Shown here piece after piece: positions 44,257 through 53,616 of a stretch of 64,000 bases of DNA. Positions within the stretch are counted from its first letter, which is position 1. Each line of letters opens with the position of its first letter. Both the position numbers and the translations under genes were made by a program. Source of the DNA: an uncultured Flavobacteriales bacterium (GTDB lineage: Bacteria > Bacteroidota > Bacteroidia > Flavobacteriales_D > Crocinitomicaceae); the NCBI GenBank assembly GCA_937876195.1, contig CALEIK010000027.1, positions 1 through 64,000 of the forward strand. Direction: 5' to 3'. Below the pieces are notes generated by a model. The model was given only the letters and a program-made list of their open reading frames with translations, was not told the DNA's origin and did not search any database.

Positions 44257-46047
44257 ATGGTCCGATTTATAGAGTCGATCAACATTCAAAACAAGTGGTT
44301 CATTAGTACCTTGTTCGCTTTCTTTATACTATATCTGGTTTTACGCGCGATTTTCGTAGAGCCATTGTTGGATGAATTAGGAACGTTGTACTTCTATATT
44401 CAAACTGGGGACATAGTAAATGAAAGCACTGTTCTGAATGCAAACAATCACTTATTAAATTCGTATGTCTCCCATTATCTTCATCGCATATTCGGCGACC
44501 ACCTTATTGTTTCCCGTCTATTCGCAATCTGTTGTTTCCCAGTTTTTTATTTTTCTGCAAAGAAGTTAGTTGACGAGAATATTAAGCAGTTTCGACTCAT
44601 AATATTCCTTGCACTAGTCTCAATTCCATGGGTTTTTGATTACTTCAGCCTATCCAGAGGATACGGCCCGGCTATTGCCTTTTTTACCTTAGGGCTGAGT
44701 TTTATTAATGGGTGGAACGCGAAGGGAAAACCTAAAGACATAACCATTATTTTGATAAGTTTTACTTTTTGCCTGCTGTCTAATTTGACCATGATTGTTC
44801 CAATCTTATTGATTTTTGGCTATCTACATTTGTCATTGCTGATTCAATGGAAGCAAAGAGATTTAACATCAAAAGTGTACACATATATTTTGTCCTCTGG
44901 ATTCCTAGTCATAGTGTACATTCTCTATCTGTATATTGACCAACTAAAAACGGCCGGTGCCTTATGGTGGGGATCAAAAGATGGTCTTTGGGAAGTTACT
45001 GGTAAATCTGTCAGTCAAACTGTTTTCTTTACCGATTCAGACTATATCAAGTACGCACTGGTGATTGTGCTTTCTATTCTTGCAGTTGTCTTCACTGTTT
45101 TTCTATTCAAAAAAGCGTGGAAAGAATTTCTATTAAGTATATCGTTTTGGGCATTTACACTGTTTATCTTATCTCTAATTAGCTTTGCTTTATTGGTGCG
45201 TCTTGTAGACATAAATTATCCTCAAGATCGCGCTGGTATGTACCTCATTTTGCTATTAATTCTTTCTTTTGGCAGTCTTTTATCCGAGCAAGGTGTGTTA
45301 AAATGGACGATTCCACTTCTTCTTTGGTTTCCAGTTTCTTTTCTAACCAACGTAAACTTGAACACCACTATCTTTTCCCCTGAAGATCGCATGCATCGTT
45401 CCTTTTATTTAAACTCTCAAAAAATGATTGGTCGAAATGACATCCTCACCGCAGATTATGTCGCACACCTCTGTTACTCATATGCTTCAAGGGAGTCCTT
45501 AGTTGGTAAAATGGCTGTTTTAAATCATTCTGACTCACTGATTGGCGAGGAGTATCATCTTTCATCAGCCTATGGAAATATTACCGATTGGACAGATTAT
45601 ACATGTGTCCTATCAGACCCTGTAACCGAGATGAAGCTTTACAAGCGCAATCAAGTATACGTAAAGAACAGTATAAAGGACTCCATCTACAACGCGATTG
45701 AATCCAATGAGATGTATATTCCCCTAATAGAGTACAAACTTGATGAAATCACTTACAAAGAAGTTCAGGTTTCCATTGAAGGATCTGTTCATTTAGATAA
45801 GGGAATGTTGACCCTAGATATTATTGAAGAATTAGTGGATAAAAAAAATGTTTCCACAGGGTATACCTCTACTTGTTTTCATTGGTATTTTGGGAAAAAG
45901 CAAAATTATTCATTCAACTTCTCTAGAAAAATTACCGAGCAGGAATTCCAAAATAATACACTCAAAATATACATGTATAATCATGAAATGGAACAGGTCA
46001 AATTATATAATCTCCGAATTAAAGTCTTTGGTTTAAGTGAAAGGTAA
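44257..46047 (+). CDS. GT-C-like multi-spanning membrane protein
   Basis: This 596-residue protein has about 10-11 membrane helices over residues 17-400 and a soluble C-terminal region of about 190 residues. Near the first loop it has an acidic pair in VEPLLDELGTLYFYIQTGD followed by NANNHLLNSYVSHYL, like the catalytic loop of GT-C (PMT/ArnT-type) glycosyltransferases that use lipid-linked sugars. No precise family is recognised. It lies between the CotH gene and scoB, and the C-terminal soluble region is unlike anything I know. Confidence 0.6.
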   Translation: MVRFIESINIQNKWFISTLFAFFILYLVLRAIFVEPLLDELGTLYFYIQTGDIVNESTVLNANNHLLNSYVSHYLHRIFGDHLIVSRLFAICCFPVFYFSAKKLVDENIKQFRLIIFLALVSIPWVFDYFSLSRGYGPAIAFFTLGLSFINGWNAKGKPKDITIILISFTFCLLSNLTMIVPILLIFGYLHLSLLIQWKQRDLTSKVYTYILSSGFLVIVYILYLYIDQLKTAGALWWGSKDGLWEVTGKSVSQTVFFTDSDYIKYALVIVLSILAVVFTVFLFKKAWKEFLLSISFWAFTLFILSLISFALLVRLVDINYPQDRAGMYLILLLILSFGSLLSEQGVLKWTIPLLLWFPVSFLTNVNLNTTIFSPEDRMHRSFYLNSQKMIGRNDILTADYVAHLCYSYASRESLVGKMAVLNHSDSLIGEEYHLSSAYGNITDWTDYTCVLSDPVTEMKLYKRNQVYVKNSIKDSIYNAIESNEMYIPLIEYKLDEITYKEVQVSIEGSVHLDKGMLTLDIIEELVDKKNVSTGYTSTCFHWYFGKKQNYSFNFSRKITEQEFQNNTLKIYMYNHEMEQVKLYNLRIKVFGLSER

Positions 46048-46091
46048 TAGATTCACAGATGATTAATCGAAAAAAAACACCAGTAAAATAG

Positions 46092-46099
46092 TATATTTA
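46092..46099 (+). promoter_or_regulatory. Possible -7 element of scoB
   Basis: TATATTTA is close to TANNTTTG and lies 20 bases before the scoB ATG. It suggests that scoB has its own promoter despite its separation from scoA. Confidence 0.4.
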
Positions 46100-46119
46100 C
46101 ATTATTAAAACTCCTGAAA

Positions 46120-46776
46120 ATGGCTTTAGATAAAAACGAAATTGCACAACGTATTGCACAGGAATTACAAAACGGTTGGTATGTAAATTTAGGAATTGGA
46201 ATTCCAACATTGGTTGCGAACTACATTCCAAAAGGCATTGAAGTGGAATTTCAATCTGAAAACGGAATTCTAGGCATGGGTCCTTTCCCTTTTGAGGGTG
46301 AAGAGGATGCTGACTTAATCAACGCTGGAAAGCAAACCATTACTGCAAACAAAGGTGCTGTTTACTTTGATTCTGCTACATCGTTTGCTATGATTCGCGG
46401 ACAACATGTTCAATTAACTGTTCTCGGAGCAATGGAAGTAGCACAAAACGGTGATATTGCGAATTGGAAAATTCCCGGCAAAATGGTCAAAGGAATGGGT
46501 GGTGCAATGGACCTTGTCGCATCTGCGGACAATATCATTGTTGCCATGATGCATGCCAACAAAGCGGGCGTTTCTAAAATATTGAAGAAATGCACCTTGC
46601 CTTTAACTGGTGTTGGATGTGTAAAAAAGGTAGTCACAGATTTGGCCGTGCTTGAGATCAAGGACAATAAATTTCATTTGATTGAACGTGCTCCAGGTGT
46701 CTCTGTGGAAGAGATTGTTGCGGCTACTGAGGGTGATTTGGTGATTCCAGACAACGTCCCAGAAATGGTATTGTAA
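46120..46776 (+). CDS. scoB: 3-oxoacid CoA-transferase subunit B
   Basis: This 218-residue beta subunit has GIGIPTLVANYIPKG near residue 25, the catalytic glutamate in QSENGILGMGP near residue 48, and GGAMDLV near 127. Together with ScoA it would move CoA between succinyl-CoA and acetoacetate. It is complete and has normal length. It is separated from scoA by 3.1 kb. Confidence 0.93.
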   Translation: MALDKNEIAQRIAQELQNGWYVNLGIGIPTLVANYIPKGIEVEFQSENGILGMGPFPFEGEEDADLINAGKQTITANKGAVYFDSATSFAMIRGQHVQLTVLGAMEVAQNGDIANWKIPGKMVKGMGGAMDLVASADNIIVAMMHANKAGVSKILKKCTLPLTGVGCVKKVVTDLAVLEIKDNKFHLIERAPGVSVEEIVAATEGDLVIPDNVPEMVL

Positions 46777-46792
46777 GCTGAGAGCTCTGTTT

Positions 46793-47398
46793 TTACTTGT
46801 AAAAGTTCATTTCGTCGACATACTTTAACACTGGATCGGTCAGTAAATAACGAACATCCATTCCATCTTTTATCGCATTGCGAATAAAGCTCGAAGAGAT
46901 TTTCATGACGGGTACATCCTGACAGAAATGAACATTGTTGTGCTGTAATAGTACATGATCTGATTCTTGATGAATGTCCCTTACCTCCTCTAGCGAAAAG
47001 GCCCTCGGATAGACATAAATCGAAAAATTGTCTAAAATTTCTTGGAAATTATACCACTTGTGAAATGTACGTAGATTATCTTCACCCATAACCAATGAAA
47101 ACGAATACGACGGGTGCTTTTCTTTCAAATATGCCAGTGTGGTCACGGTGTAACTCGGAACTGGCAATTTAAATTCTATATTGCTTCCACGTAACTTAGG
47201 GTTGTCCTCCACCGCGACATTCACCAAGGCTAAACGATGATAATCTTCTAATAAAGTTTCTTTTTTCTTCAGTGGATTTTGAGGAGAAACCACCAACCAA
47301 ATTTGATCAAAATCGTAGGACGATGCCAGATGATTCGCTATCACCAAATGACCTACATGAATAGGATTAAACGACCCAAAAAACAATCCTACCTTCAT
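46793..47398 (-). CDS. nadD: Nicotinate-nucleotide adenylyltransferase
   Basis: This 201-residue enzyme adenylates nicotinate mononucleotide in NAD synthesis. The nucleotidyltransferase motif GLFFGSFNPIHVGHLVIA is at residues 4-21 and the second motif ISSSFIRNAI near 170. Length is normal. It overlaps gmk by 4 bases and ends the yicC-gmk-nadD operon, converging on scoB. Confidence 0.95.
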   Translation of the reverse strand: MKVGLFFGSFNPIHVGHLVIANHLASSYDFDQIWLVVSPQNPLKKKETLLEDYHRLALVNVAVEDNPKLRGSNIEFKLPVPSYTVTTLAYLKEKHPSYSFSLVMGEDNLRTFHKWYNFQEILDNFSIYVYPRAFSLEEVRDIHQESDHVLLQHNNVHFCQDVPVMKISSSFIRNAIKDGMDVRYLLTDPVLKYVDEMNFYK

Positions 47399-47976
47399 TC
47401 TATTTTCAAAAACGTTTTAACAAGCTTTTCTGCCCTTTCGAATGCATCGTCCAGGTTGTCATTAATTAAAATAACGTCAAAATCTTTTGCAAATTTCAGC
47501 TCCTTCCCTGCCTTTTCCATGCGCTGTGCTATCTTTTCATCAGATTCTGTGCTACGCGTGCGCAATCGAACTTCCAATGCTTCATAACTCGGTGGTTGAA
47601 CAAAAACTGACAGGGCGTTTTCACCAAAGGCTTTCTTCAAATTCAATCCTCCTACAACATCAACATCAAATATTACCGTCTTACTATTTCCCCAAATCCG
47701 TTGCATTTCTTTGCGCAACGTGCCGTAAAAATGATCAGGGTACACTTCTTCCCATTCTACAAATGCGTTCTGATCGATTTTCTTCTTGAATTCTTCAACG
47801 GTCATGAAATAATAATCCTTTCCTTCAACTTCATTTGCTCTAGGCGCCCTACTACATGCTGATATTGAAAATTCCAATCCCAAGTTTTTAGTCAATAAAT
47901 GGTGAACAATCGTCGTTTTCCCCGCACCTGAAGGAGCCGAAAAAATAATGCATTTACCGTTCAATTCATTTTTCAT
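47395..47976 (-). CDS. gmk: Guanylate kinase
   Basis: This 193-residue enzyme phosphorylates GMP to GDP. The P-loop FSAPSGAGKTTI is at about residues 12-23, and the GMP-binding region has SACSRAPRANEVEGKDYYF. Length is normal. It lies 4 bases after yicC. Confidence 0.96.
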   Translation of the reverse strand: MKNELNGKCIIFSAPSGAGKTTIVHHLLTKNLGLEFSISACSRAPRANEVEGKDYYFMTVEEFKKKIDQNAFVEWEEVYPDHFYGTLRKEMQRIWGNSKTVIFDVDVVGGLNLKKAFGENALSVFVQPPSYEALEVRLRTRSTESDEKIAQRMEKAGKELKFAKDFDVILINDNLDDAFERAEKLVKTFLKIE

Positions 47977-47980
47977 TGAG

Positions 47981-48847
47981 CTACAACGTGTTTAAAATCT
48001 GTTCCTTGATTTTCTCAAGATTGTCTTTCATATCAATGACCAATTTCTGCATTTCTGCATGATTGCTTTTGCTCCCTAGCGTATTGATTTCTCTTCCAAT
48101 TTCCTGACTAATAAACCCCAACTTTTTGCCTCCTTCTGGAAGGACCATGGTTTCTAAAAAGTAATCCAAATGATGACCCAATCTCATTTTTTCCTCTGAA
48201 ACGTCCAGTTTTTCTATGTAGAAAATCATTTCCTGCTCAAATCGGTTGTCGTCATAAGATCCGCCCTGCATGTCTTCAAGTGCCTTTTTCATGCGTTCAC
48301 GAATCGTTTCGATGCGTTCGTCTTCGTATTTTGGAACCTCATTCAGTAAGTTTCGAATATCTCCAATACGCTCGTTAAACTCTCGCTCAAGATCTTCTCC
48401 TTCCTTGCGTCTAAAATTATTTAGCTGGTCAACCGCTTCTTCTGACAGCTTTAAGATAAAGTCCTTTTCGTCTTGCTCAACTTCCTGACTTGATGAAGAA
48501 AAGACATCAGGCATTCTCAAAATAATTGATAAATAGTCTTCTGTCTTCTCCCCTAAGCCGTCATTCAGTGCCTTCAATTCTTTGTAATAAGCCTTTGCAA
48601 GATCATGGTTGATAGAAATCAATGATTCTTCTCCTACAACGTCCATGGACAAGGAAAAATCAACCTTTCCTCTTGCGAGTTTTTCTGTAACCAATTTTCG
48701 AATGGGTCCATCCAACTCTTTGAATTGCGATGACATTCGCGTATTTAAATCCATCGACTTGCTGTTCAATGAACGCACCTCAACAGTATACTTTTTTGAT
48801 TGAAAATTATCGGATGCTTTTCCAAAGCCCGTCATTGATTTTAGCAT
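47981..48847 (-). CDS. YicC-family endoribonuclease
   Basis: This 288-residue protein is YicC-like: MLKSMTGFGKA at the start, VEVRSLNSKSMDLNTRM, then a long charged coiled region and the C-terminal GKKLGFISQEIGREINTLGSKS. YicC proteins act as RNA endonucleases. The gene is first in the yicC-gmk-nadD operon; yicC next to gmk is conserved in many bacteria. A -7 element lies 16 bases upstream. Confidence 0.93.
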   Translation of the reverse strand: MLKSMTGFGKASDNFQSKKYTVEVRSLNSKSMDLNTRMSSQFKELDGPIRKLVTEKLARGKVDFSLSMDVVGEESLISINHDLAKAYYKELKALNDGLGEKTEDYLSIILRMPDVFSSSSQEVEQDEKDFILKLSEEAVDQLNNFRRKEGEDLEREFNERIGDIRNLLNEVPKYEDERIETIRERMKKALEDMQGGSYDDNRFEQEMIFYIEKLDVSEEKMRLGHHLDYFLETMVLPEGGKKLGFISQEIGREINTLGSKSNHAEMQKLVIDMKDNLEKIKEQILNTL

Positions 48848-48863
48848 GAGCGCATATTTTTAG

Positions 48864-48871
48864 CAAATGTA
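48864..48871 (-). promoter_or_regulatory. -7 element of the yicC-gmk-nadD operon
   Basis: TACATTTG on the minus strand matches TANNTTTG and lies 16 bases before the yicC ATG. Confidence 0.55.
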
Positions 48872-48937
48872 CGAAATACCTTGAAAATACGGTCAATCAT
48901 GAAACCACGGAGACGTTCTGATTGATGAAGACACAAA

Positions 48938-50734
48938 TCAATCTTCAAACTCAATACTGAATACAGTGGTCCATTCTCCTTCAGTGCTAAATTCCATCTT
49001 TCCTGAAAGCTGTTCAACCATGGTGCGGATTAAGTCCATTCCAAATGAATCAATTGACTCAGTTTCGACGTACCCCTTTCCGTTGTCCTTGTATATTAAC
49101 TCAACCACTTTCCCCTTCTTTCTTAAAACGATGGAAATTGCAGAATTCTCATTCGATTCATTGAACGCATGCTGATACGAATTAGTAATTAGCTCATTAA
49201 TAATTATTCCGATTGGAATAAAGTGTTCAGGATCCAAATCATTCTCAAAGGCATCCACTTGAATGTTTAGTCGATCATTGGCAAATGAGTCTTTTAAACT
49301 CCCCACCAAGGATGTCAGATAGACCCGAGCACTTATTCCCGTAAAAGTCCCTTGCTTGTAGATAATCTCATGAACCATTGCCATTGCGTGAATTCTGTTG
49401 ATAGCACCGTTAAAAGCATCTTCTACTACTTTGTTTTTGTGGTTGTACGACTGCAATTTGAGCAAACTCGAAATAATTTGAAAATTATTTTTGACGCGGT
49501 GATGAATCTCTTGCAGAAGGCCTTTACGCTCATTGTTCTGTTTCTCAATGGTTTCCTTCTGATCGCGAAGTGTCCTAAGTCGTTTTGCTAGAATAAAAAT
49601 AAACAGGACGACCAAGATTAGAATGAACACTACTCCGAAAGTAAAATAATTTTGAATTTTCTCTTGTTGAGCAGCAATTTCTAGCTTCTTTTCGGATTCC
49701 TTTTGGTTGATTGCGATTTGCTTATCGTATTCATTTTTGATCTCTCCCTTAATCAGCTCCCTATTGAGTTCTTCGTTTTTTACCTTTTCGGCGTTCTCAC
49801 TACACAAGCGTTGCATTTTATATGCATTTTCCCAATCGCCCTTCAATTCATAAATTTTTGCCAGTAGTCCAGAAGCCTGAATCAAATTTGTGATTCCATT
49901 AATTTGTTGTGCATTCTTAAGTGACAATTCTCCTAATTCTAATGCTCTGTCGTAATTTTTCCTTTCAAACTCAACCTCCGCCAAGTTATAACTAGCATGA
50001 GCAATTCCTCTCGGATTTTGCTCATTTAGAACAATTTCCAGTGATCGCGAAAAGTAAAATGATGAGGAGTCCAATTTGTTCTCTCCTTTGTACAAGGCCC
50101 CAATATTGTTCAGTGTCGCTGCAAGTCCATTTTTATCCCCGATAATTGTGCGCAGTTTAACAGCTGTACGGTAGTGATCCAGGGCACTCTTTAGATCTCC
50201 CTTTTCCCTGTAAATTCCTCCTAGATTGTTGTGGCACAAAGCAATTCCTGATGTATCGCCTTCCTCTACTAGCTTTTTCAGTGCCATATCATAATACTCC
50301 TCCGCCTTGTCAAAATCACCCGCCGAACGATACAACACTCCTATATTGTTCAGAACTTTTGAAATGCTTTCTACATCCCCAAGTTTTTCCCAGAGCGCCA
50401 GTGACTTTCGATTGTAACGCAAGGCTTCAGTCATTTTGCCTTGAACTGAATAGGCAAAACCAATGTTGTTAAATGCTGTTGCAATGATTTCCGTTCTATC
50501 TCGGTATTGTTTCTTCGTGTACTTTTTTTGAGCTTTGGTCACTTCCTTTTCAGCCAACTTGCAGTAAAAAATGACACTATCAGGGTACTTTGTGGCGTGG
50601 ATTTCCGATAATTTTAGATATACCCGACCGCGCTCAATGCTATTTGTTGATTTGAGTAATTGCCGATTCAACGAATCAACAAGAGGCTGTTTCCCATATC
50701 CAATTGTGGAAAAGGTCATCAATAAGAATAACAT
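48938..50734 (-). CDS. TPR-containing sensor histidine kinase (HisKA_2 type)
   Basis: From the ATG at 50734 this is a 598-residue protein with a signal peptide (to about residue 17). About six to seven TPR repeats (about 60-300; repeated LNNIGVLYRSAGDFDKAEEYY-type units) precede a charged coiled coil and one membrane helix (about 360-382). The HisKA_2 phospho-acceptor histidine is in LLQEIHHRVKNNFQIISSLL (near 405), followed by an HATPase with IINELITNSYQHAF. The TPRs are therefore periplasmic and the kinase cytoplasmic. No response regulator is next to it; the orphan regulator at 31.5-32.2 kb is OmpR-like, not an obvious match. Confidence 0.9.
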   Translation of the reverse strand: MLFLLMTFSTIGYGKQPLVDSLNRQLLKSTNSIERGRVYLKLSEIHATKYPDSVIFYCKLAEKEVTKAQKKYTKKQYRDRTEIIATAFNNIGFAYSVQGKMTEALRYNRKSLALWEKLGDVESISKVLNNIGVLYRSAGDFDKAEEYYDMALKKLVEEGDTSGIALCHNNLGGIYREKGDLKSALDHYRTAVKLRTIIGDKNGLAATLNNIGALYKGENKLDSSSFYFSRSLEIVLNEQNPRGIAHASYNLAEVEFERKNYDRALELGELSLKNAQQINGITNLIQASGLLAKIYELKGDWENAYKMQRLCSENAEKVKNEELNRELIKGEIKNEYDKQIAINQKESEKKLEIAAQQEKIQNYFTFGVVFILILVVLFIFILAKRLRTLRDQKETIEKQNNERKGLLQEIHHRVKNNFQIISSLLKLQSYNHKNKVVEDAFNGAINRIHAMAMVHEIIYKQGTFTGISARVYLTSLVGSLKDSFANDRLNIQVDAFENDLDPEHFIPIGIIINELITNSYQHAFNESNENSAISIVLRKKGKVVELIYKDNGKGYVETESIDSFGMDLIRTMVEQLSGKMEFSTEGEWTTVFSIEFED

Positions 50735-50768
50735 GAGAATCTGCCTCAACTGGTGCGTTTTAGTATAA

Positions 50769-50776
50769 CAAAGGTA
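50769..50776 (-). promoter_or_regulatory. -7 element of the TPR histidine kinase
   Basis: TACCTTTG on the minus strand matches TANNTTTG and lies 34 bases before the ATG at 50734. Confidence 0.5.
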
Positions 50777-50824
50777 AGTAATTGGTACTAAATGAAAAAA
50801 ATCAAATATCTATTTTAAAAGCTT

Positions 50825-51769
50825 TTATTCTTTTGCCCTTTTTCGCATTCTTAAACTCGCTGAAGAAGTGATGTAAACTCCAGAAAATATGATCAGCATA
50901 TACATCACCTTCTCCCAAGTAATCGTCGCCGTGTAATCATCTGCTAATCCCATTGAACTGAACAGAAAGGTAAACAAAATTACCATCATTGGTTGAAAAT
51001 AGATATAACTGCTCGACACTGAAGCTGTAAGGTGCTTTAATGCTGTAACTGTGAGTAAATATGCTAAGAATGTAACACCTACTATGACATAGGCAATTTT
51101 CCACCACACATCTGCGGGAATAATTGAAAAATTAGTAACCATCAAATCACTAATGGTTGGTGGAAAAAGCAATACGTACATCGTACCAAAAGAGAAAACA
51201 TAGGTAATCACCGTAAGTGGCGAGTACTTTTTCATCAAGGGTTTCACGAGTACTAAATAGATTCCATAACTCAATGCATTGATGAATAAAAACAGGTCCC
51301 CTAGAACAGAATCTCCGCTTCCAGTTCCTGCAGTTAACGTTAACAAAATGGCACCAATTGCACCAAGCATGATTCCGATGCTTTTTAGCATGGACAGGGG
51401 CTCCTTCAGAATGAAAAATGCCAAAATTGCCACCATGATTGGATTGAGCGTCATGATAATCCCGGCATTAATTGACGAAGATAAGTTTAGTCCATGAAAA
51501 AAGAACAGCTGATTGTTGGCCACCCCAAATACGCCACAAACGGCACATAAAATTAGGTCCTTTCTGGCTATTTTTTCTTTGACACGAAATGACTTTACGA
51601 TCCAAAACAGGGCAGTCGCACCGACAACACGCATAGCAATAAAAACATTCGGAGAAAGGTAGAGAGGCATCACACCTTTGGCAATAATATGATTGGCACC
51701 GTAGAGCGCATTGACGATAAAAAGCGCCAGATGGGATTTGACTATGGTACTTGTCTTCACTTCATTCAA
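50825..51769 (-). CDS. EamA/DMT-family transporter
   Basis: This 314-residue protein has ten membrane helices in two EamA repeats (YGANHIIAKGVMP near residue 23; FLFINALSYGIYLVLVKPL near 160). DMT transporters export metabolites or amino acids; the substrate is unknown. The first codon is TTG at 51769, 5 bases after the upstream stop; the only nearby ATG (51765) is out of frame, and the next in-frame Met is inside the first helix. GTG at 51760 is an alternative. It is the last gene of the kynU-led run. Confidence 0.85.
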   Translation of the reverse strand: MNEVKTSTIVKSHLALFIVNALYGANHIIAKGVMPLYLSPNVFIAMRVVGATALFWIVKSFRVKEKIARKDLILCAVCGVFGVANNQLFFFHGLNLSSSINAGIIMTLNPIMVAILAFFILKEPLSMLKSIGIMLGAIGAILLTLTAGTGSGDSVLGDLFLFINALSYGIYLVLVKPLMKKYSPLTVITYVFSFGTMYVLLFPPTISDLMVTNFSIIPADVWWKIAYVIVGVTFLAYLLTVTALKHLTASVSSSYIYFQPMMVILFTFLFSSMGLADDYTATITWEKVMYMLIIFSGVYITSSASLRMRKRAKE

Positions 51770-51774
51770 CGATT

Positions 51775-53235
51775 TTAACGTGGAGCAATTTTCTCAATAA
51801 AGTATGCCTCTCGCTTGGTGGTGACTCTATTTTCTATACTATTTTCATTGTGAACTGTATAAATATAAAACGTGCCATGCGAAAGGTAAAACTCATCGTA
51901 CCATAAATTCAACTCATCCGCAGAAGTATTTACTTCCTCAAACTGTGTTTCTGTTTTTCCAGCTGTTGAAAGCAGAACCGTTCTCATTTTTTCACCATAT
52001 GGATGCTGTATAATGAATCCTTTTGGATCTTGTTCCACATTTACATGCAACTTTTTAGTCATTGGGCGGGTTTCCATAGTGAGCTCAAGAGGAACATCCC
52101 ACAGTAAATTCCCTTCCCAGTCGAAACTTAGCATCGTAGCTCCTTCATAGCGGTAACCATTAAACCTGTAGGTTAACATGGCTCCTGCCAAACCGAAAAA
52201 CACTCCAACAACCGCATTTGAAGTATACTCAGATCTATAGAACTCGCTCAAGATATAATAGCCTTCTTGGCCCATAATAGGTTGATGGCTTGAAACTTCA
52301 ATATGCTGCAAAATCTTTCTCAATTTTCGTGCAGATTCGGAATCGTCGCGAACATCCTTACCAAAAACCTGAAGACCAGTTAAGGGTGTTTCATTGTAAA
52401 AAGCAGTATCAAACCCATTAAGTACCGTTGAATAAATACCGATAGGTGCGCTGACGGAATTTAACGCGTAGCTCCCCGACAGCAAATATTTTTCGGAACC
52501 AACAATTACCGCCTCGCCGGCAAAAAGATAATTACTGCTGAGCGCTCCAACATCAGCAATTTGCTTAATGTTTCCGTTGAGCGAATAACTCGACAATATT
52601 AAGTGCCTACCCGATTGATCCTTTCCTTCCATTAAAAAGACCAGTTCATCCAAATTCCTATCACAGTTGACACTTCTAAGGGTAACTGCATCACTTTTAT
52701 AGCGCCCAACATTGACAAAAAAGTCCTTGTCGGTATTCGTTTCGAAATCAATTATTTTGCACGTATTATTTTCAGATGAATTATAGTATACATAAACTAT
52801 ACCTTCTGTTGTCAAAATGACTTTCCCTTGTGACCTCTTAGGTCTGCTGCCCTCAATGTCTGATACTACACCGGTTTCGGTGTTCACCCTAATTATACTA
52901 TACTCCGTTGTTGCATTTTCAAAATAGAAGAACACATACTTCCCATCCTGAAATTGACTCCTCACAACAAACTTTTTTGGAATCAGCAATTCGACAGAGT
53001 GCATTATTACCAAATCAGTAGAATACTGATCTATTGTCCACAAAAAATCTGACCCGTTGGGCTTTAACCTCTTTGAAAGTACAACGACACCGTTTTTATC
53101 TACTTCGACAACCTCTTCAATAGTAATTTCATCTAAGCGGTCAATCTCAATTCTATTGACCACTGAATTCTGTGCGCTCACTGAGGTAGCCAAGAATAAA
53201 AGCGCTGTGAAGGTTAGAAGAAGGTTGATTTTCAT
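51775..53235 (-). CDS. Hypothetical exported protein
   Basis: From the ATG at 53235 this is a 486-residue protein with a signal peptide (INLLLTFTALLFLATSVSAQ). The mature part is beta-rich with repeated blade-like segments (VNTETGVVSDIEG, FDWEGNLLWDVPLEL), suggestive of a propeller or a Bacteroidota DUF of unknown role. It has no lipobox and no T9SS sorting domain, so it is probably periplasmic. It starts 12 bases after the ArsC-like gene and is in one run with it and the DMT transporter. Confidence 0.65.
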   Translation of the reverse strand: MKINLLLTFTALLFLATSVSAQNSVVNRIEIDRLDEITIEEVVEVDKNGVVVLSKRLKPNGSDFLWTIDQYSTDLVIMHSVELLIPKKFVVRSQFQDGKYVFFYFENATTEYSIIRVNTETGVVSDIEGSRPKRSQGKVILTTEGIVYVYYNSSENNTCKIIDFETNTDKDFFVNVGRYKSDAVTLRSVNCDRNLDELVFLMEGKDQSGRHLILSSYSLNGNIKQIADVGALSSNYLFAGEAVIVGSEKYLLSGSYALNSVSAPIGIYSTVLNGFDTAFYNETPLTGLQVFGKDVRDDSESARKLRKILQHIEVSSHQPIMGQEGYYILSEFYRSEYTSNAVVGVFFGLAGAMLTYRFNGYRYEGATMLSFDWEGNLLWDVPLELTMETRPMTKKLHVNVEQDPKGFIIQHPYGEKMRTVLLSTAGKTETQFEEVNTSADELNLWYDEFYLSHGTFYIYTVHNENSIENRVTTKREAYFIEKIAPR

Positions 53236-53247
53236 GTACAAAGACAA

Positions 53248-53598
53248 CTATTTAGCAAACGATTTCACCGCTTGTTCTACAACACTTTTGGAGTTTCCAA
53301 TAAACACCTCATCACCATTGATCATAAATGGGCGATTCAAAAAGGTATATTCTTGTAACATGTGCTTTTTGTAATCCGCTTCAGATAGGCTCATTTCATT
53401 CAAGCCCATCGAGCGGTATTTCATTGCTTTTTTTGAAAACAAGGCCTCATACGAACCAACCTTTTCTTTGAGAAAATCCAAGGTCTTCTCATCAATGTTT
53501 TGCTCTTTGATGTTTTGCAAATCAACTCCGTCAAGATTCAACTCTTTTAAAATGCGTTGGTTTGTACTACAACTCGCTAAATGATATATTTTCTTCAT
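53248..53598 (-). CDS. ArsC/Spx-family thioredoxin-fold protein
   Basis: This 116-residue protein fits the arsenate reductase-related family. The N-terminal active-site region HLASCSTNQRILKEL has one cysteine (Cys10) in the place of the ArsC catalytic Cys; the middle has KAMKYRSMGL and the end the typical TFLNRPFMINGDEVFIGNS. No arsenite pump or ArsR regulator is near, so arsenic resistance is not supported; the family often has unknown redox roles. Confidence 0.85.
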   Translation of the reverse strand: MKKIYHLASCSTNQRILKELNLDGVDLQNIKEQNIDEKTLDFLKEKVGSYEALFSKKAMKYRSMGLNEMSLSEADYKKHMLQEYTFLNRPFMINGDEVFIGNSKSVVEQAVKSFAK

Positions 53599-53616
53599 TG
53601 CCTTTAACTTCTTGAA

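Noticed and set aside
31514..50734. Pairing of the orphan OmpR regulator with the TPR kinase
   Set aside because: They are 17 kb apart and the kinase is HisKA_2 type, which usually pairs with other regulator classes; no sequence evidence links them.
53248..53598. Arsenic resistance locus
   Set aside because: The ArsC-like protein has no ArsR, ArsB or Acr3 gene nearby and only one N-terminal cysteine.
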